NCBI RefSeq assembly: GCF_036108815.1
Contig: NZ_CP107985.1
Location: forward strand, 620,001 to 684,000
Length of the DNA stretch: 64,000 nt
Source of the DNA: Streptomyces sp. NBC_00353
GTDB taxonomy: Bacteria > Actinomycetota > Actinomycetes > Streptomycetales > Streptomycetaceae
Direction: 5' to 3'
Part shown: positions 43,409 to 51,873 of the stretch, in pieces
Numbering within the stretch: the first letter of the stretch is position 1
Layout of the letters: each line of letters starts with the position of its first letter
The notes under the pieces: model-generated
The model's database searches: none
Seen by the model: only the letters and a program-made list of their open reading frames with translations
Told to the model about the DNA's origin: nothing
Made by a program: the position numbers and the translations under genes

Positions 43409-45000
43409 TCAGGCCGCGGTGGGCATGGCGGCGGCACCGGTGATCTGGTCCCAGATCGCGAAGCGGATGGTCATCTCGGCGCGGTGGCCAGCAGCAGTCA
43501 TCAGGAACTCCGGGTCCGGGTGCACATTGAACGACCAGGCCCGCTGGTCAGGTGCCAGGTATTCGGCGAGGATCCGCTGGATGATCAGGTCCATGGACGG
43601 CGAGGGCCGCTGGTAGGCGGGTGGGCGGATCATAAACCGGCCGATCGCGATGTGCTCGCCGGCCCGGACGGGGCCGGCGGCCCGGACGTGCCGCCAGGCG
43701 GCGGCCACGACGGGGTCCACTGCGGCTTCCTCCTCGCCCCGGCCTTCCGGTGGATCGGTCAGCCGCAGCCAGGCCATGAATCCCACCGGCTCGCCGGACG
43801 TCCGTCTGTGGTGGACGTGGAAGTCGCCCGGTGCGCGGTCGAGCCAGTACGCGACGAGGGCGGCCGACTCCCCGCCTTCGGCTTCCTCGGCCATGTGCAG
43901 CAGCGCGGCCCGGTCCTGCGGCCGGTAGGGCTGTTCGTACACGTCGTGGTCGCGCTGCCCAGACATGTAGCCCGGCAGCACGCCATTGAAGCTGTGCGAG
44001 TGGTTCATGGCCGCCATGGCGGGCAGCAGAGCCGATCCGCTCGCCTCGCGGGACCGCTGCAGTAAATAGGCGTGGATCCGCTCGTGCATGGCCTGGTATC
44101 CCTCGGGGGCACGCCAGCGCAGATCGCTGTCGAGCACATCCCGGACCACGTCGTGCGGGTAAATGCCGTGCGGGCCGGTCTCGGTGAAGGGAAGCGCGCG
44201 CAGCCAGCCGAACAGGGTGTTCGCGTCCTCGCCGGGCAGGACCGCGCGCAGCAGGTCCACGGTGGTGGTGTGCGCGTGGGCGCAGATTTCCAGGGCGTCG
44301 CGGTGGGCGGGCGAGGGCACCTCGCCGACCAGGTGTTCCAGGAGCGCCGCGTAGATGTCCTGCGTGGCCGCCAGTCGACGGTGTCCGCAGGGTGGTTGAC
44401 CGCGACCTCCGCGGCGAGGCAGAGCGTGAGGGGGTGACCGCCTGCGAACCTCAGAAGCGGGGCGTGGAGCCGGGACGGCACCTGTCGCAACGTCAGCAGT
44501 ACGGTCGCATCGGAGGGCGGCAGATTACGCAAGTCGACCACGTGCAGCGCCTGCGCCCATCCGGGATCGGTGTGCCAGCGTGAATCGGGTGACTGCCGGC
44601 CCGCGATCACAACAAGGGCTTCGGCGGGCAGCCGGGGCAGGAAGCTGTCGCGCAGCCAGCTCTCCAGGCCCTGGCACTGCTCGAAGGTGTCGATCAGCAA
44701 CACAGGCCGTTCGTCAGCCATAGCCGGCGCGGCCTCGGCTTCAAAGTTCTCCCGGGACAAGCCCTGGGATCGCCCGTCGATCCGGATGACCGTCCTGGCC
44801 GCTGAGCGTGCCAGGCCGGCGAACCTCCGCAGAAGCGTGGACTTGCCGATACCCCCGGGACCGTGAACGAACAGCACGGCGAAGGAATCCGGCGTGCCCT
44901 CCAGGGCTGAGCGGAACAGATCCAGTTCGCGGGCGCGGCCCACGAAGCCGCTCTCGCGGGCCTGGACGAGTCGCTGGCCGAGGCTGGGGGGCGGGTTCAT
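43409..45000 (-). pseudogene. frameshifted STAND-type ATPase
   Basis: The ATG at 45000 (MNPPPSLGQRLVQARESGFVGRARELDLF) starts a P-loop NTPase: Walker A VHGPGGIGKSTLL, Walker B-like RPVLLIDTFEQCQ, and NLPPSDATVLLTLRQV. Near 44,370-44,385 the frame shifts from VDWRP into ATQDIYAALLEHLVGEV, and the rest continues to 43,409 (HDVVRDVLDSDLRWRAPEGYQ, ending AIWDQITGAAAMPTAA). The C terminus has no LuxR helix-turn-helix. The two parts join smoothly, so one indel disrupts a protein of about 530 residues. It is divergent from the SDR gene. Confidence 0.78.
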
Positions 45001-45097
45001 GGGATGGTCATCCACTTTCCGGGCGGCGGGGTCGCCGGGAGGTTTCTTCCGGCAGCGCGCGCAGGGCGACATCGGCTGACCAGTGAAGGAGCCTTCC

Positions 45098-46066
45098 ATG
45101 AAGCACACCATCGTGATGACGGGCGCGAGCCGCGGGATCGGCCGCGTCGCCGCGGAGTGCATCCTGCGCCAGTCGCCGGACGTGCACCTCCTGGTCGTTG
45201 CCCGCGGATCCTCCGGCGCGCAGCTCGCTGCGGAACTCGCCGCGGGCGGGCACACGGTCTCGCACATCTCGGCGGACCTCGGCTCGCTGGAGAGCGTCCG
45301 CTCGGCCGGCACCGAGATCCGTCACCGGCTCGACCGCGGTGACCTGCCGCCGCTGCGCGGCTTCGTGGGCAACGCGGGCATGCAGTACACGAACGCGCTC
45401 ACCGAGGGACCCGACGGATTCGAGTCCACCTTCACGGTCAACGTGCTCGCCAACCACCTGTTCGTCCGCCTGCTCCAGGACCGCTTCGCCGCTCCCGCCC
45501 GGATCGTGATCACCGCCAGCGACACCCACTTCGGCGACTTCAAGCACAACATGGGCATGGTGCCCGGCCCGGCCTGGAAGTCCCCGGACGTCCTCGCCCG
45601 CACCGGCGCCTTCCCCAAGCCGGACACCATGGTCGCCGGGCGCATCGCGTACTCGACGAGCAAGCTGGCCGCCATCTACCTCGTGCACGAGTACGCGCGC
45701 CGCCTGCCGGCCGGAATCGACGCCGTCGCCTACAACCCGGGCTTCGTACCCGGCACCGGCCTCGCCCGCAACGCAGACCCCGTCTCCAGGTTCGCGATGC
45801 GCCGCATCCTGCCAGCGATGACCCTCACCCCGTTCGCCACCAGCCGCAACGCGGCGGGCCGCTACCTCGCCGACGTCGTCCTTGGCACGACCCACGCGCC
45901 GACCGGCTCCTACGTCGACCGCAGCCGTGCGGACCGCTCGTCGCAGGAGTCCTACGACCCGCAGCGCGAAGGCGAACTCTGGGAGGCCGCTGAACGGTTC
46001 ACCGCGGCGTACGCAGCCAGGGCGGATGCGCTCTCAGGCGACGTGACGAGCGGTTCACCCCGATAG
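45098..46066 (+). CDS. short-chain dehydrogenase/reductase
   Basis: 322 residues, Rossmann-fold SDR: IVMTGASRGIG, NAG in FVGNAGMQY, and the catalytic YSTSK (Tyr and Lys). The long insertion before the active Tyr (DFKHNMGMVPGPAWKSPDVL) is like that of the retinol/protochlorophyllide-reductase-type SDRs. Substrate unknown. I chose the ATG at 45098 because AAGGAG lies 7 bases upstream, over the in-frame ATG at 45083. It is divergent from the broken ATPase and followed by an ISAs1-like element. Confidence 0.85.
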   Translation: MKHTIVMTGASRGIGRVAAECILRQSPDVHLLVVARGSSGAQLAAELAAGGHTVSHISADLGSLESVRSAGTEIRHRLDRGDLPPLRGFVGNAGMQYTNALTEGPDGFESTFTVNVLANHLFVRLLQDRFAAPARIVITASDTHFGDFKHNMGMVPGPAWKSPDVLARTGAFPKPDTMVAGRIAYSTSKLAAIYLVHEYARRLPAGIDAVAYNPGFVPGTGLARNADPVSRFAMRRILPAMTLTPFATSRNAAGRYLADVVLGTTHAPTGSYVDRSRADRSSQESYDPQREGELWEAAERFTAAYAARADALSGDVTSGSPR

Positions 46067-46102
46067 ATCGAGCAGCGACCGAATGGCCCGGCTGGCAGCA
46101 GT

Positions 46103-46163
46103 GAACGCGACTCCTGATGATCAAGGTTGTCGAAGCCATAGATCACGAACAGGGGTCGCGTTC
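46103..46163. repeat. inverted repeat at IS boundary
   Basis: GAACGCGACTCCTG at 46103-46116 and CAGGGGTCGCGTTC at 46150-46163 are reverse complements at 13 of 14 positions. The second copy ends 3 bases before the transposase reading frame. It may be the left terminal inverted repeat of the ISAs1-like element or a hairpin in its leader. No matching copy was found at the 3' side, which fits a truncated element. Confidence 0.4.
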
Positions 46164-46165
46164 GC

Positions 46166-46960
46166 GTGTCATCCTCCCTGATCGGTGTCCTGCGGCGCCA
46201 CTGCGCAGACATCGACTCCACCTGCCCGGATCCGCAATCGCCGCAGCTCACCTGCCTGGCGGACGTGCTGGGCTGGATACCCGATCCCCGACGGGTCCGG
46301 GGCCGCCGCTACCGCCTGGGCTCCCTGCTCGCGCTGTGCCTGGTCGCCGTCCTCGGCGGAGCCACCTCCCTGGCCGCCATCGCCCGCTTCGCCGCCAATA
46401 CCTTCGCCCCGTTGATGGACCGGATCGACCTGCGCGGCGTGGTCGTCACCGCCGATGCGATGCACACCCAGCGCGCCCACGCCGAGCATGTCGTCACCGC
46501 CGGCGGCCACTACCTCCTGGCGGTCAAGGGGAATCAGAAGAAGCTGCGCAAGCAGTTGCGGCGCCTGCCCTGGCAGCAGATCCCGCTGCAGCACCGCACC
46601 ATCAAGGTCGGGCACGGCCGCCGTGAGATCCGCCGTCTGAAGGTCTGCACCGTCCGTCCCGGTCTACTCTTCCCGCACGCCGTCCAGGCCCTGGAGATCA
46701 AGCGCCGCCGCACCCACCGCAAAACTGGCAAGGCCGAGACGAAGACCGTCTACGCGATCACCAGCCTGCCGCCCGAACAGACCGACCCGGCACAACTCGC
46801 CGAACTCATCCAGAATCACTGGTCAGTTGAGGCCCTGCACCACATCCGAGACGTCACCTATGGCGAGGACGCCTCACGCATACGCACCGGCACCGCACCC
46901 CGCGCCATGCCAGCACGTCGCGGCCTCAATGGCGGGCCACGCCGTAATCACTTCGGATCA
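46166..46960 (+). pseudogene. ISAs1-family transposase with internal deletion
   Basis: The N-terminal part matches ISAs1-type transposases (LTCLADVLGWIPDPRRVRGRRYRLGSLLALCLVAVLGGATSLAAIARF). It then jumps in frame to FAPLMDRIDLRGVVVTADAMHTQRAH, skipping the segment that normally carries the first catalytic Asp and about 70-80 residues. Later parts (GGHYLLAVKGNQKKL, SLPPEQTDPAQLAELIQNHWSVEALHHIRDVTYGEDASRIRTG) are intact. The C-terminal end diverges from the family after RTGTAPRAM and runs into the 3' end of the converging phosphotransferase gene. It is not expected to be active. Confidence 0.8.
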
Positions 46961-46966
46961 ACTCGT

Positions 46967-47869
46967 CTAGGTCCCATTAGCGCGGTTCAAAAGGATCACC
47001 ACGCGATCGAGGAGCTTGCTCACATTCTGGATGCCTGGCTGTAGCTCTCGCTGGTGGACGAAGACGGTGAGGTCGAGGACAACTTGGGCGAAGCAGTAAG
47101 CAAGGGCGCCGGGGCCAGCGACCTGCTCGCCGGCGCTGCAGAGCATTTCCAGCGCTTCGGGCGTGATGTCATGGGCGCTCAGCAGCGTTGCGTAGTCGAA
47201 GGCGCGAGTGCCGCTGCCCAACGCTTCGATGTCGATGACGCCGCTGACGTGGTTTCCGTGGAAGAGGATGTTGCCGGGGCGGAAGTCTCCGTGGACCAGA
47301 TCACCCGTGGGCAGATCGACAGGCCCATGGGCAGCGAGTAGTCGCTCGCAGGCGTTGACCAGCTTCTGCCCCGTTGGGCCGGTCTCGGCTGCGCCCTGAA
47401 ACAGCTCGTCACGATGGTCGGTCATCTGCCCCGTCACGAACTGAGACCAGCACCGCTGCGGGTCGGGGTCGAGGCCCGCGTGCGTCTCCAGGACGCCGAT
47501 CAGCAACTGGGCCTCGCCTGCGGTCACTTGGTTCCGGCTGCGTCCGGGCACGAGTTCCTGAATCTGGTAGCCGAAACCGTCGGTAGTAACACCGACGACA
47601 AGCCATGCTGGGGTTGGGTATCCGATCGAGTGGACCTTCGCGACGCCTCTGGCAGCGCGCTCGATCTGCGAGGCCCAGCCGCGGTCAGGGCTCCATTTCA
47701 GCACCGCCTGTTGTCCTGTGCCGTCGGTCAGCAGCCAGGCTCCCGACTGGAATCCGTCATCAAATCGGTGATCCAGCTGGAAGTCAGTGCCATGGGCTTG
47801 GTTGGCCTCGTTCAGGACAGTGAAAGCAGTGCCTGTGTCGGCTCGGTCAGGCATGTGGCTCGGGGCCAT
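46967..47869 (-). CDS. aminoglycoside phosphotransferase-family protein
   Basis: 300 residues of the APH/choline-kinase fold: LVHGDFRPGNILF (catalytic Asp) and VIDIEALGSGTRAFDYA (metal-binding Asp). The N-terminal nucleotide region includes TGQQAVLKWSP. Family members phosphorylate antibiotics, small alcohols or amines; the substrate is not readable from sequence. I chose the ATG at 47869, with CTAGGAG upstream, over 47968. It lies in the mosaic region beside an IS remnant and converges with it, so a resistance role for this cluster is not supported by position. Confidence 0.82.
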   Translation of the reverse strand: MAPSHMPDRADTGTAFTVLNEANQAHGTDFQLDHRFDDGFQSGAWLLTDGTGQQAVLKWSPDRGWASQIERAARGVAKVHSIGYPTPAWLVVGVTTDGFGYQIQELVPGRSRNQVTAGEAQLLIGVLETHAGLDPDPQRCWSQFVTGQMTDHRDELFQGAAETGPTGQKLVNACERLLAAHGPVDLPTGDLVHGDFRPGNILFHGNHVSGVIDIEALGSGTRAFDYATLLSAHDITPEALEMLCSAGEQVAGPGALAYCFAQVVLDLTVFVHQRELQPGIQNVSKLLDRVVILLNRANGT

Positions 47870-48063
47870 AGTGAGATCTCCTAGGCATATCCATGAGCCG
47901 CGGTCGGATGCCGACGGCGGCGGAGTGCACCTTCGACCGCCGGTCAGGCCGGCGGCATGGGAGATCAAGCCACGTGCGGCACGTTATTACGCCCGAATCG
48001 TGAGGCGCAACTCCATTCCCGACCCGCCGGTAGGGCGGACAGCCAGAGGGCGCTCTTCGGCCG

Positions 48064-48567
48064 TCAGCTGCAGGTGCCGATGACGGTGGTCCTGACGCGG
48101 GGGACAGTGGCCAGCTTGGCGGGCGACGGCGGCTCGGGGGACGGCTGCGGGCTGCGCAGGTGCGTGATCTCGTCGTGCTGGGCGGCGAGCCGGGACAGTA
48201 CGAGTTTCTTGAACTCGGTCAGCTCCTCGATGGTCGAGTCCCGGTCGGTGACGCGGTCCTTCAGTTCGGCGTTCTGGGCCTTCAGGCGCTCGATCTGGGC
48301 GTCTCTGGGGTCTGGCGCCTCCCCGGCTTCCCGGAGGGCCGCCAGACGGCGTACGAACTCGTCACCAAGGTGCTGGTAGGGCCCTTCCCGGACGCTGCCG
48401 TCCCGGTCCCTCTTCGGGTAGAAGCCGGTGCGGGTCACTCCCGTCTCTGCCGCGAGGGTCTTGAGCGCATCGGCCGCCGGGCGGGAGTTCGCCGCGAAGG
48501 AGCCGGTCCATGGCGGCCGGATCGCTTCCTCGTTCCGACTCCGATCGGTGTCACTGATCCTTCCCAT
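48064..48567 (-). CDS. coiled-coil accessory protein paired with an integrase
   Basis: About 167 residues. N-terminal LKTLAAETGVTRTGFYPKRD fits a helix-turn-helix-like segment, followed by a strong coiled coil (AQIERLKAQNAELKDRVTDRD, TIEELTEFKKLVLSRLAAQHDEITHLR). Proteins of this kind follow tyrosine-recombinase genes in several Streptomyces elements. ATG at 48567 overlaps the 3' end of the integrase fragment by 17 bases. It may be the only intact gene left of a lost element. Confidence 0.65.
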   Translation of the reverse strand: MGRISDTDRSRNEEAIRPPWTGSFAANSRPAADALKTLAAETGVTRTGFYPKRDRDGSVREGPYQHLGDEFVRRLAALREAGEAPDPRDAQIERLKAQNAELKDRVTDRDSTIEELTEFKKLVLSRLAAQHDEITHLRSPQPSPEPPSPAKLATVPRVRTTVIGTCS

Positions 48568-49330
48568 GCACTCCTCCAGTAGCGGTGGCCAGGGCCGCGT
48601 CGATGGCTGCGACGACGTGGTCAGCCCGCTCGGCCTCGGCGGTGAGTCGCGCCTTCTCGGCCTTCTGGGACTTGCCGATCTTTCCGATGAAGACCCTGCT
48701 GCTGGCGGCGGCTGACGCCCAGACGGGTCGATGGCAGGGGTAGTGGGTGACCTGCGGGCATCGGGCGGAGTCACACATCCCAGCCAGAGGGCGGCTGCGG
48801 TCCTCGGTCTGGGCGAGCTTGAGGCAGAGGGCCTTGCCCGGGTCGATGAACCAGCAGTAGTTCGCGAGGCCCAGGTGCAGGGTGCCGGCTCGCCGGGACA
48901 GCAAATTGATCACTTCTTGGTCGCCGTGCTTGATCTGCGGGGCCGCGGCGTCCTGGAGGAGTTCGTTCTCGACGAACTTGAAGAAGCTCACGAGGTCACG
49001 GGCGCCCGGGCCGGCCGGCTGGCGGCCTGCCTGGAAGTCGCGGAAGGCCTGCAGGGTCAGGGTGCGGTTCCGGTTGTGTTCCGACTCGCCGACCTCGGCG
49101 AGGAACTTGGCCTGCGCTCCGCCGGGCCGGTTCGCATAGCCCTCGGTGGTGACCACGGACAGGTGCTTGAGCTGGATCTTCCCCTCCTCGGGCTCCACAG
49201 CGGCGGCGGTCTCCTCCGAGGCAATCTCCTCGCCCTCGGCGGCCGCATTGGTGTCGTCGTCGCGCACCTGCGCCGCGAGCGCGTCGAACCCCTCGTGTCT
49301 GAAGCTGTACCCGGTGCGGTTGCCGACCCA
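48551..49330 (-). pseudogene. integrase-like C-terminal fragment
   Basis: Continuous frame of about 260 residues resembling the C-terminal portion of integrases that pair with the coiled-coil protein: KFLAEVGESEHNRNRTLTLQAFRDFQAG, DQEVINLLSRRAGTLHLGLANYCWF and AGMCDSARCPQVTHYPCHRPVWA. The N-terminal and catalytic parts are missing. At about 49,330 the sequence switches abruptly to unrelated DNA, so a deletion or recombination end is likely there. Confidence 0.6.
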
Positions 49331-49480
49331 GCGCGAGCATGCCCGGGAGATACGGGCGCTGCTGAAGGTCCGTGACTTCGATGACCTCGAGCTGGCGTTG
49401 CGCGAGTACATCGCTGGCCGGGTGCCCCAGCCGCTGGCACCACGGTGCACCTGCCCGGACGGAGGCGGCCCGATATCACG
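49331..49480 (+). pseudogene. short orphan coding fragment
   Basis: Rightward frame with coherent protein-like sequence EIRALLKVRDFDDLELALREYIAGRVPQPLAPRCTCP, without start or stop of its own, squeezed between the integrase fragment and the sigma factor gene. It looks like the end of a lost gene. Not recognised. Confidence 0.3.
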
Positions 49481-50807
49481 CCAGCGCAGCCGCCTTGCGC
49501 AGCAGCACCGACCGCTCACGGACGTTGCTGCACAGTCGGGCGGCGAGCTCCAGCTCGACCCGTGCCTCAGCGGTCCGGCCGAGCCGGACAAGTAGCTCGC
49601 CGCGCACGCTCGGGAGCAGGTACGACCCCGACAGGCGGCCGGAGGCGACCAGTTCATCCACAATAGACAGCGCCCGCTGTGGTCCATTCGCCATCGCGAC
49701 AGCGACAGCCCGGTTGAGCTCGACCACGGGTGACGGAGCCACACGACCGAGCGCCTCATAAAGGAGCACGACACGCTCCCAGTCGGTCTCCGGAACCGAG
49801 GATGCCGACGCGTGGCAGGCGGCTATTGCTGCCTGCAGTCCGTACGGGCCAAGGCCGCGCCCGACAGCCGAGGCTCTGCCGATCGCGGCCAGACCGCGAC
49901 GGATCGCCGACCGGTCCCACAGGCGCCGGTCCTGATCCTCCAGGAGCACCGCCTCGCCATCGGGCCCGGTGCGTGCGGGAAAGCGCGCGGCCGTGAGCTC
50001 GAACAGGGCAAGCAGCCCGTGCACCTCCGGCTCATCGGGCAGCAAGGCGGCCAGCATCCGGGCCAGCCGGATCGCCTCGTACGCGAGATCGGGACGAAGC
50101 AGGTGGTCACCGGTCGTCGCCGTCGAGCCTTCCGTGAAGATCACGTAGAGCACGCTCAGGAGACCGCCGAGCCGCTCGCGCCGTTCCTCGGCCGGCGGCA
50201 GCTCGAACGGCACTCCCGCCGCGGCGATCGTCTTCTTCGCCCGCGTGATCCGTGCCTGAACCGTCGACACGGGCACGAGGAATGCCCGGGCGATTTCCTC
50301 GCTCGCCAGGCCGCCGACCACGCGCAGCGTCAGCGCCACGCGGGCCTCCGGCGAGAGCACCGGATGGCAGGCCACAAGCATCAGCGCGAGAACGTCGTCG
50401 TCGACCCGGTCGGGATCCCACGGCAGGTCGTCCGACCGGCCCCTCGGGGCTGCCGCGCCCGAGTTCGCCTCGCCCTCCGCTAGCTGGCCGGCGAGCATGG
50501 CGTACCGCTCGTCGAGTGCCGACCGTCGGCGGAAGCTGTCGATGGCGCGCCGCCGCGCGGTCACGAGCAGCCAGTTCACCGGGTTCGCCGGCTCACCGTC
50601 GCGCGCCCAGGTGACGAGCGCCTCCGCCACCGCCTCCTGCGCGACGTCCTCGGCGAGGTCGAAGTCCCCGGTGACCCGGGCGAGCGCACCGATGATCCGT
50701 GCGGACTCGATCCGCCAGACGGCCTCGACGGCCCGCCGCACCGATTCGGTGCTCAGCGGGCCGCCGGTGGCCGCGGGTGTCAGAGCTGGCCGGTTCGCTC
50801 GCGCCAC
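49476..50807 (-). CDS. ECF42-type RNA polymerase sigma factor
   Basis: 443 residues. Sigma region 2: RVTGDFDLAEDVAQEAVAEAL and NWLLVTARRRAIDSFRRR. Region 4: LTLRVVGGLASEEIARAFLV and VSTVQARITRAKKTI. The long C-terminal domain (LSVLYVIFTEGST, ELTAARFPARTG, ELNRAVAVAMANGPQRAL) is the TPR-like extension of ECF42 factors. These are genetically paired with DGPF/YciI proteins, as here. I chose the GTG at 50807, with AAGGAGCGG upstream, overlapping the upstream YciI gene by 28 bases. No anti-sigma gene is present. Confidence 0.88.
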   Translation of the reverse strand: MARANRPALTPAATGGPLSTESVRRAVEAVWRIESARIIGALARVTGDFDLAEDVAQEAVAEALVTWARDGEPANPVNWLLVTARRRAIDSFRRRSALDERYAMLAGQLAEGEANSGAAAPRGRSDDLPWDPDRVDDDVLALMLVACHPVLSPEARVALTLRVVGGLASEEIARAFLVPVSTVQARITRAKKTIAAAGVPFELPPAEERRERLGGLLSVLYVIFTEGSTATTGDHLLRPDLAYEAIRLARMLAALLPDEPEVHGLLALFELTAARFPARTGPDGEAVLLEDQDRRLWDRSAIRRGLAAIGRASAVGRGLGPYGLQAAIAACHASASSVPETDWERVVLLYEALGRVAPSPVVELNRAVAVAMANGPQRALSIVDELVASGRLSGSYLLPSVRGELLVRLGRTAEARVELELAARLCSNVRERSVLLRKAAALA

Positions 50808-51199
50808 GCCCGCTCCTTGATGATCCACTCGTTGTCCTGCGGGAACTCGTCGATGCCCGGCACGCGGCGGATCTCGCACTTCGAGCCGGCAACCGCCGGG
50901 AGTCGCTTGGCCCACTCGACCGCCTCCTCCTTCGAAGCCACGTCGATCACGTAGAAGCCGCCGAACAGCTCCTTCGTCTCGCCGTACGGGCCGTCGGCGA
51001 CCACTGGCGTCTCGCCGCTGAAGTCGAGCACCACGCCCTGGGCCGGGTCATCCAGGCCCTCGGCAGCGACGAGCACGCCGGCCCGGATCATCTCCTCATT
51101 GAAGCGACCCACCGTCTCGAGCATCTGCTCGAAGGGCGTCTCCATCATCTTCGCAACGGATTCGTCCGTGCCTCGCATGATCAGCATGTACTTCGCCAT
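50780..51199 (-). CDS. YciI/DGPF-family protein
   Basis: 139 residues: MAKYMLIMRGTDESVAK at the start, the DGPF-type motif ADGPYGETKELFGGFYVIDV, and the family-typical WAKRLPAVAGSKCEIRRV. ECF42 sigma factors are almost always beside such proteins, which are thought to be sensors or partners. ATG at 51199 preceded by AAGGAG. Its end overlaps the sigma gene start, so translation is coupled. Confidence 0.9.
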   Translation of the reverse strand: MAKYMLIMRGTDESVAKMMETPFEQMLETVGRFNEEMIRAGVLVAAEGLDDPAQGVVLDFSGETPVVADGPYGETKELFGGFYVIDVASKEEAVEWAKRLPAVAGSKCEIRRVPGIDEFPQDNEWIIKERAWRERTGQL

Positions 51200-51499
51200 C
51201 TTCGAACTCCTTGATATCGGGTCGCCTCTGGACCCTCTCACTCCAAGGTCGAACGAGGCAGCCGCGGATCGACACGGCAGAAGAATACGGATCAATCTTT
51301 TTTTCATCCCCGACAAGGGGCTCAGCCCGTCGGTCCGGTCAGGCCGGGTGCACCGACCGGCCAGCCCGGTCCCGGACTGATTGGGATCGAGCCGCCGCAG
51401 CCACCCGACGAGACTCTTTCGCCACAATTGCCCCCTCTCTCCCCTTGCACGCGCGCAGCTTCGAGGCGCAGGCGGCACGGTCCGCACCCCCTGCTGGGG
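51200..51499. other. intergenic region
   Basis: No supported gene. It should hold the promoter of the YciI-sigma pair on its left side. An AT-rich run with T stretches lies at about 51,290-51,310. Confidence 0.35.
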
Positions 51500-51692
51500 A
51501 CAGTGGGAGACCCTTTCCACTGATCAGAAGGCCGTGAACCGGTCCCACGCGAAGATCCGCGCACTCGTCGAGCAGGCCGTGGCCACCCTCAAGTCCTGGC
51601 GGCTCCTTCGGAAGCTTCGGTGCTCGACCAGCCGGATCACCACCCTGGTCCAAGCCGCCCTCCCCCTCCATCTGGACAGCTCAGACCGATGA
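51500..51692 (+). pseudogene. IS5-type transposase C-terminal fragment
   Basis: Frame with HAKIRALVEQAVATLKSWRLLRKLRCSTSRITTLVQAALPLHL, the conserved C-terminal part of IS5-type DDE transposases, where Glu in LVEQAVATLK is a catalytic candidate. The rest is missing. Confidence 0.65.
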
Positions 51693-51873
51693 TGGCAAAA
51701 CCTCGCTGGCAGTGGGTATTGCGGATCGTGTCCGCGCGGAGGGGCACTGACTGGTGGCTCGTCCGATGCAGCCAGCTGTCCCCCTCACCCTTCGGTCGTC
51801 CGTTGAAGCCTCTTGAGGAGACCTCCGCCGGCAGTTGGCACATCGTAGTGGCGGGCGGTTTCTACCGATCCGG

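Noticed and set aside
46967..47869. Aminoglycoside phosphotransferase as self-resistance for the cluster
   Set aside because: It lies more than 11 kb beyond the last cluster gene, beside an IS remnant, and nothing indicates an aminoglycoside product.
48551..49330. An integrative element with attachment sites
   Set aside because: Only an integrase end and its partner remain; no tRNA gene or direct att repeats were seen.
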